Assembly: GCA_026996955.1 (NCBI GenBank)
Contig: JALWJV010000367.1
Coordinates: forward strand, 1 to 8,090
Direction of reading: 5' to 3'
DNA from: Deltaproteobacteria bacterium
Lineage (GTDB): Bacteria > Desulfobacterota > Dissulfuribacteria > Dissulfuribacterales > QOAL01
Length of the DNA: 8,090 nt
A program made the translations under genes and the position numbers. This document shows, one piece after another, positions 6,842 through 8,090 of this stretch. Numbering within the stretch: the stretch's first letter is position 1; every line of letters begins with the position of its first letter. The notes below the pieces were generated by a model. The model was not told the origin of the DNA and ran no database searches. It saw only the letters and a list, made by a program, of their open reading frames with translations.

Positions 6842-7224
6842 TGAGTGTTAAGATAAAAGGTTTCTGCTGTAACTATACAGCAAGTGTAGGCGTTGAGGCC
6901 CTCAAGGAGGCAGGACTGGTGCCAGAGGATTTTGACATGGTACGGCTTCCCTGCACCGGGCGCCTTGAAGTTCAGGATCTTCTCGAGGCGTTTGAAAAGG
7001 GTGCGGATGCCGTGTTTGTGGCAGGCTGCATGATTGACACCTGTCACAACATGAGTGGAAGCAAACGTGCTGCCAAGAGGGTAGGATACGCCAAGAAGAT
7101 AATCCAGGAACTGGGTATGGATCAGGGCCTTGTAGAGATGTTCTTCGTTGGCAGAGGCGAGACAGGCCCGGTTGTTGAAGCCGTAAGGGAGATGGTTTCC
7201 AGGGCTGAGGCCGCTGACTCATAA
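6841..7224 (+). CDS. mvhD: Second MvhD-type Fe-S subunit (Cys version)
   Basis: A 127-residue protein of normal MvhD length. The ligand motifs are GFCCNY (C9, C10), PCTGR (C38) and AGCMIDTCHN (C63, C68). C63 aligns with the selenocysteine of the first MvhD in this unit. The protein lacks the C-terminal extension of that paralogue. The HdrC-like stop codon and this ATG overlap by one base (TAATG), and AAGGGGG lies 7 nt upstream, so translation is probably coupled with the HdrC-like gene and the two products likely form a pair. MvhD subunits carry a [2Fe-2S] cluster and pass electrons into HdrA. With no hydrogenase gene nearby, the electron partner here is probably another redox module such as MetVF or a dehydrogenase encoded elsewhere. 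The divergence from the first copy (both the N-terminal and the GC..DTCHN motif differ) argues against recent duplication. Confidence 0.92.
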   Translation: MSVKIKGFCCNYTASVGVEALKEAGLVPEDFDMVRLPCTGRLEVQDLLEAFEKGADAVFVAGCMIDTCHNMSGSKRAAKRVGYAKKIIQELGMDQGLVEMFFVGRGETGPVVEAVREMVSRAEAADS

Positions 7225-7246
7225 ACCTGATTCAGGAATGTTAATG

Positions 7247-7291
7247 ACCTGGAGTGAATACACCTGGAGAGAATATACCTGGAGTAACTAT
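7247..7291 (+). repeat. Three tandem 15-bp repeats, each with a Shine-Dalgarno-like core, before metV
   Basis: Three contiguous copies are ACCTGGAGTGAATAC (7247-7261), ACCTGGAGAGAATAT (7262-7276) and ACCTGGAGTAACTAT (7277-7291), identical in the first eight bases and differing at a few positions after that. Each carries GGAG; the last GGAG (7281-7284) is 9 nt from the metV ATG and is the probable ribosome-binding site. The copies stop two bases short of the start codon. The region is non-coding in the metV frame (TAG at 7291-7293). Confidence 0.9.
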
Positions 7292-7293
7292 AG

Positions 7294-7962
7294 ATGATAA
7301 TCGCTGAAAGAAAACCCGTTAATGAACTTCTGGATATGATTTCAGGGGTCAAAAAGCTCCTTGTACTGGGCTGCCGGGGTTGTGTTGCAATATGCTCCGC
7401 CGGTGGGGACAAGGAGGTTGGCATAATATCCGCGGCTCTCAGGCTTGGGCGCAGCCGCATGGGTGAGCCAATAGAGATAGAGGAGGCTACTCTGGTCAGA
7501 CAGTGTGACCCGGAGTATCTGGAACCTCTGCCGGACATGGCAAAGGACTATGACGCCGTGCTTTCCACTGCCTGCGGAGTTGGTGTCAACTTTATTGCCG
7601 ACCGCTGTGAGGGAGTCAATGTGCTTCCAGGGTTGAACACCACATTCTATGGTGCAAACCTTTCCAGTGGAGAGTGGATTGAGATGTGCGCCGGCTGCGG
7701 CTCCTGCGTGCTTCACCTTACCGGAGGGCTCTGTCCTGTGGCAAGGTGTGCCAAGAGCCTTTCCAATGGGCCATGTGGTGGTTCCACCGGTGGGAAGTGT
7801 GAGATTAATCCCTCTGTCCCCTGTGTATGGCACCGCATTTATGACAAGCTCATGGACAGGAAAGAGGAAAAGCGTCTCCAGGAGATAATGCCAATTCGTG
7901 ACTGGACAACCGCTGGTCATGGCGGACCTCGTCGCAGACTCAGGGAGGACTTGCTACCGTGA
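7294..7962 (+). CDS. metV: MetV: methylene-tetrahydrofolate reductase zinc/Fe-S-binding partner subunit
   Basis: A 222-residue cytoplasmic protein of the MTHFR C-terminal-domain family, known as MetV in acetogens, where it forms a complex with MetF and has been reported to carry metal centres. Seen in sequence: N-terminal C27, C30, C34 (GCRGCVAIC), then C71 (RQCDPEY) and C94 (ACGVGV), followed by a dense C-terminal cysteine array C132, C135, C138, C147, C152, C161, C169, C177. The family signature NGPCGG...GKCE....PCVW (158-179) is intact. Length is typical. It follows the three-repeat leader and overlaps metF by 4 nt (GTGA), so MetV and MetF are probably made together in equal amounts. In the Wood-Ljungdahl methyl branch the pair reduces 5,10-methylene-THF to 5-methyl-THF, or runs in reverse when acetyl-CoA is oxidised; MetV is the likely docking point for the upstream HdrA/MvhD proteins. 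Confidence 0.93.
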   Translation: MIIAERKPVNELLDMISGVKKLLVLGCRGCVAICSAGGDKEVGIISAALRLGRSRMGEPIEIEEATLVRQCDPEYLEPLPDMAKDYDAVLSTACGVGVNFIADRCEGVNVLPGLNTTFYGANLSSGEWIEMCAGCGSCVLHLTGGLCPVARCAKSLSNGPCGGSTGGKCEINPSVPCVWHRIYDKLMDRKEEKRLQEIMPIRDWTTAGHGGPRRRLREDLLP

Positions 7963-8090
7963 TAGCAGGAAGCAATTTAGAACAGGTCCTGGCGTCTGGA
8001 ACCTTTGCGGTGACCGGAGAGCTTGGACCCCCGAAAAATGGTGATTACGAAGTTGTCCGCAAAAAGGCCCGAATCCTCAAGGGGCATGTG
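7959..8090 (+). CDS. metF: MetF: 5,10-methylenetetrahydrofolate reductase (5' part, cut by window edge)
   Basis: The first 44 codons of an FAD-dependent methylene-THF reductase that continues past the right edge. The segment FAVTGELGPPKNGD matches the start of the MTHFR barrel; E21 in the ELGPP motif corresponds to the conserved catalytic glutamate near the N-terminus of the family. The start is GTG at 7959, overlapping the metV stop (GTGA), with AGGGAGG (7942-7948) 10 nt upstream. An alternative internal start cannot be excluded, but the GTG fits both the overlap and the reading frame. Because it lies directly behind metV in an hdrA/mvhD unit, it probably belongs to the MetVF-Hdr type rather than to the NADH-only enzyme of methionine synthesis. 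Confidence 0.88.
   Translation, partial: MIAGSNLEQVLASGTFAVTGELGPPKNGDYEVVRKKARILKGHV

Noticed and set aside
7226..7236. CCTGA-T-TCAGG dyad after mvhD-2.
   Set aside because: A single-base centre cannot form a hairpin of this length, and the dyad is too short to call an operator without other copies.

Overview
The window reads as a dense, all plus-strand block of C1 (Wood-Ljungdahl, reductive acetyl-CoA) and flavin-based electron-transfer genes from a strictly anaerobic bacterium. The gene set is a Ni-CO dehydrogenase, a very long HdrA, MvhD-type subunits, an HdrC-like protein, MetV and MetF, with selenocysteine used in two of the proteins. This best fits a sulfate-reducing or syntrophic member of the Desulfobacterota (former Deltaproteobacteria). 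The lineage is inferred from gene content and style; there is no phylogenetic marker in the window. An acetogenic Firmicute is a less likely alternative.

Layout. Positions 1-264 contain no gene that I can support; they hold two strong hairpins and an AT-rich leader. A complete cooS-type CO dehydrogenase gene occupies 265-2262. Positions 2263-2400 hold a terminator-like hairpin, a possible weak promoter and a second hairpin. From 2401 a second, tightly packed unit runs to the right edge: hdrA (2401-5439, UGA-encoded Sec at residue 58), mvhD-1 (5481-6242, UGA-encoded Sec at residue 69), an HdrC-like protein fused to a ferredoxin (6293-6841), mvhD-2 with Cys in place of Sec (6841-7224, 1-nt overlap), three tandem 15-bp repeats that each carry a Shine-Dalgarno-like core (7247-7291), metV (7294-7962), and the first 44 codons of metF (7959 onward, 4-nt overlap, cut by the window edge). 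Conventional gene calling breaks both selenoprotein genes at the in-frame TGA; here each is joined across it.

How the genes could work together. The unit resembles the MetFV-HdrABC-MvhD complex known from Moorella, in which methylene-tetrahydrofolate reductase is physically tied to an HdrA flavin module. This version differs in several ways: no HdrB lies in the window between hdrA and metF, the HdrC-like subunit carries an extra two-cluster ferredoxin, there are two divergent MvhD subunits, and HdrA carries two flavoprotein modules of which only the first keeps the active-site C-x-x-(C/U) motif. The proposed role is electron bifurcation or confurcation linking NAD(P)H, ferredoxin and methylene-THF/methyl-THF. 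The adjacent CO dehydrogenase would serve the carbonyl branch and exchange electrons with the ferredoxin pool. The complex and its electron route are inference; the gene identities and the Sec positions are read directly from the sequence.
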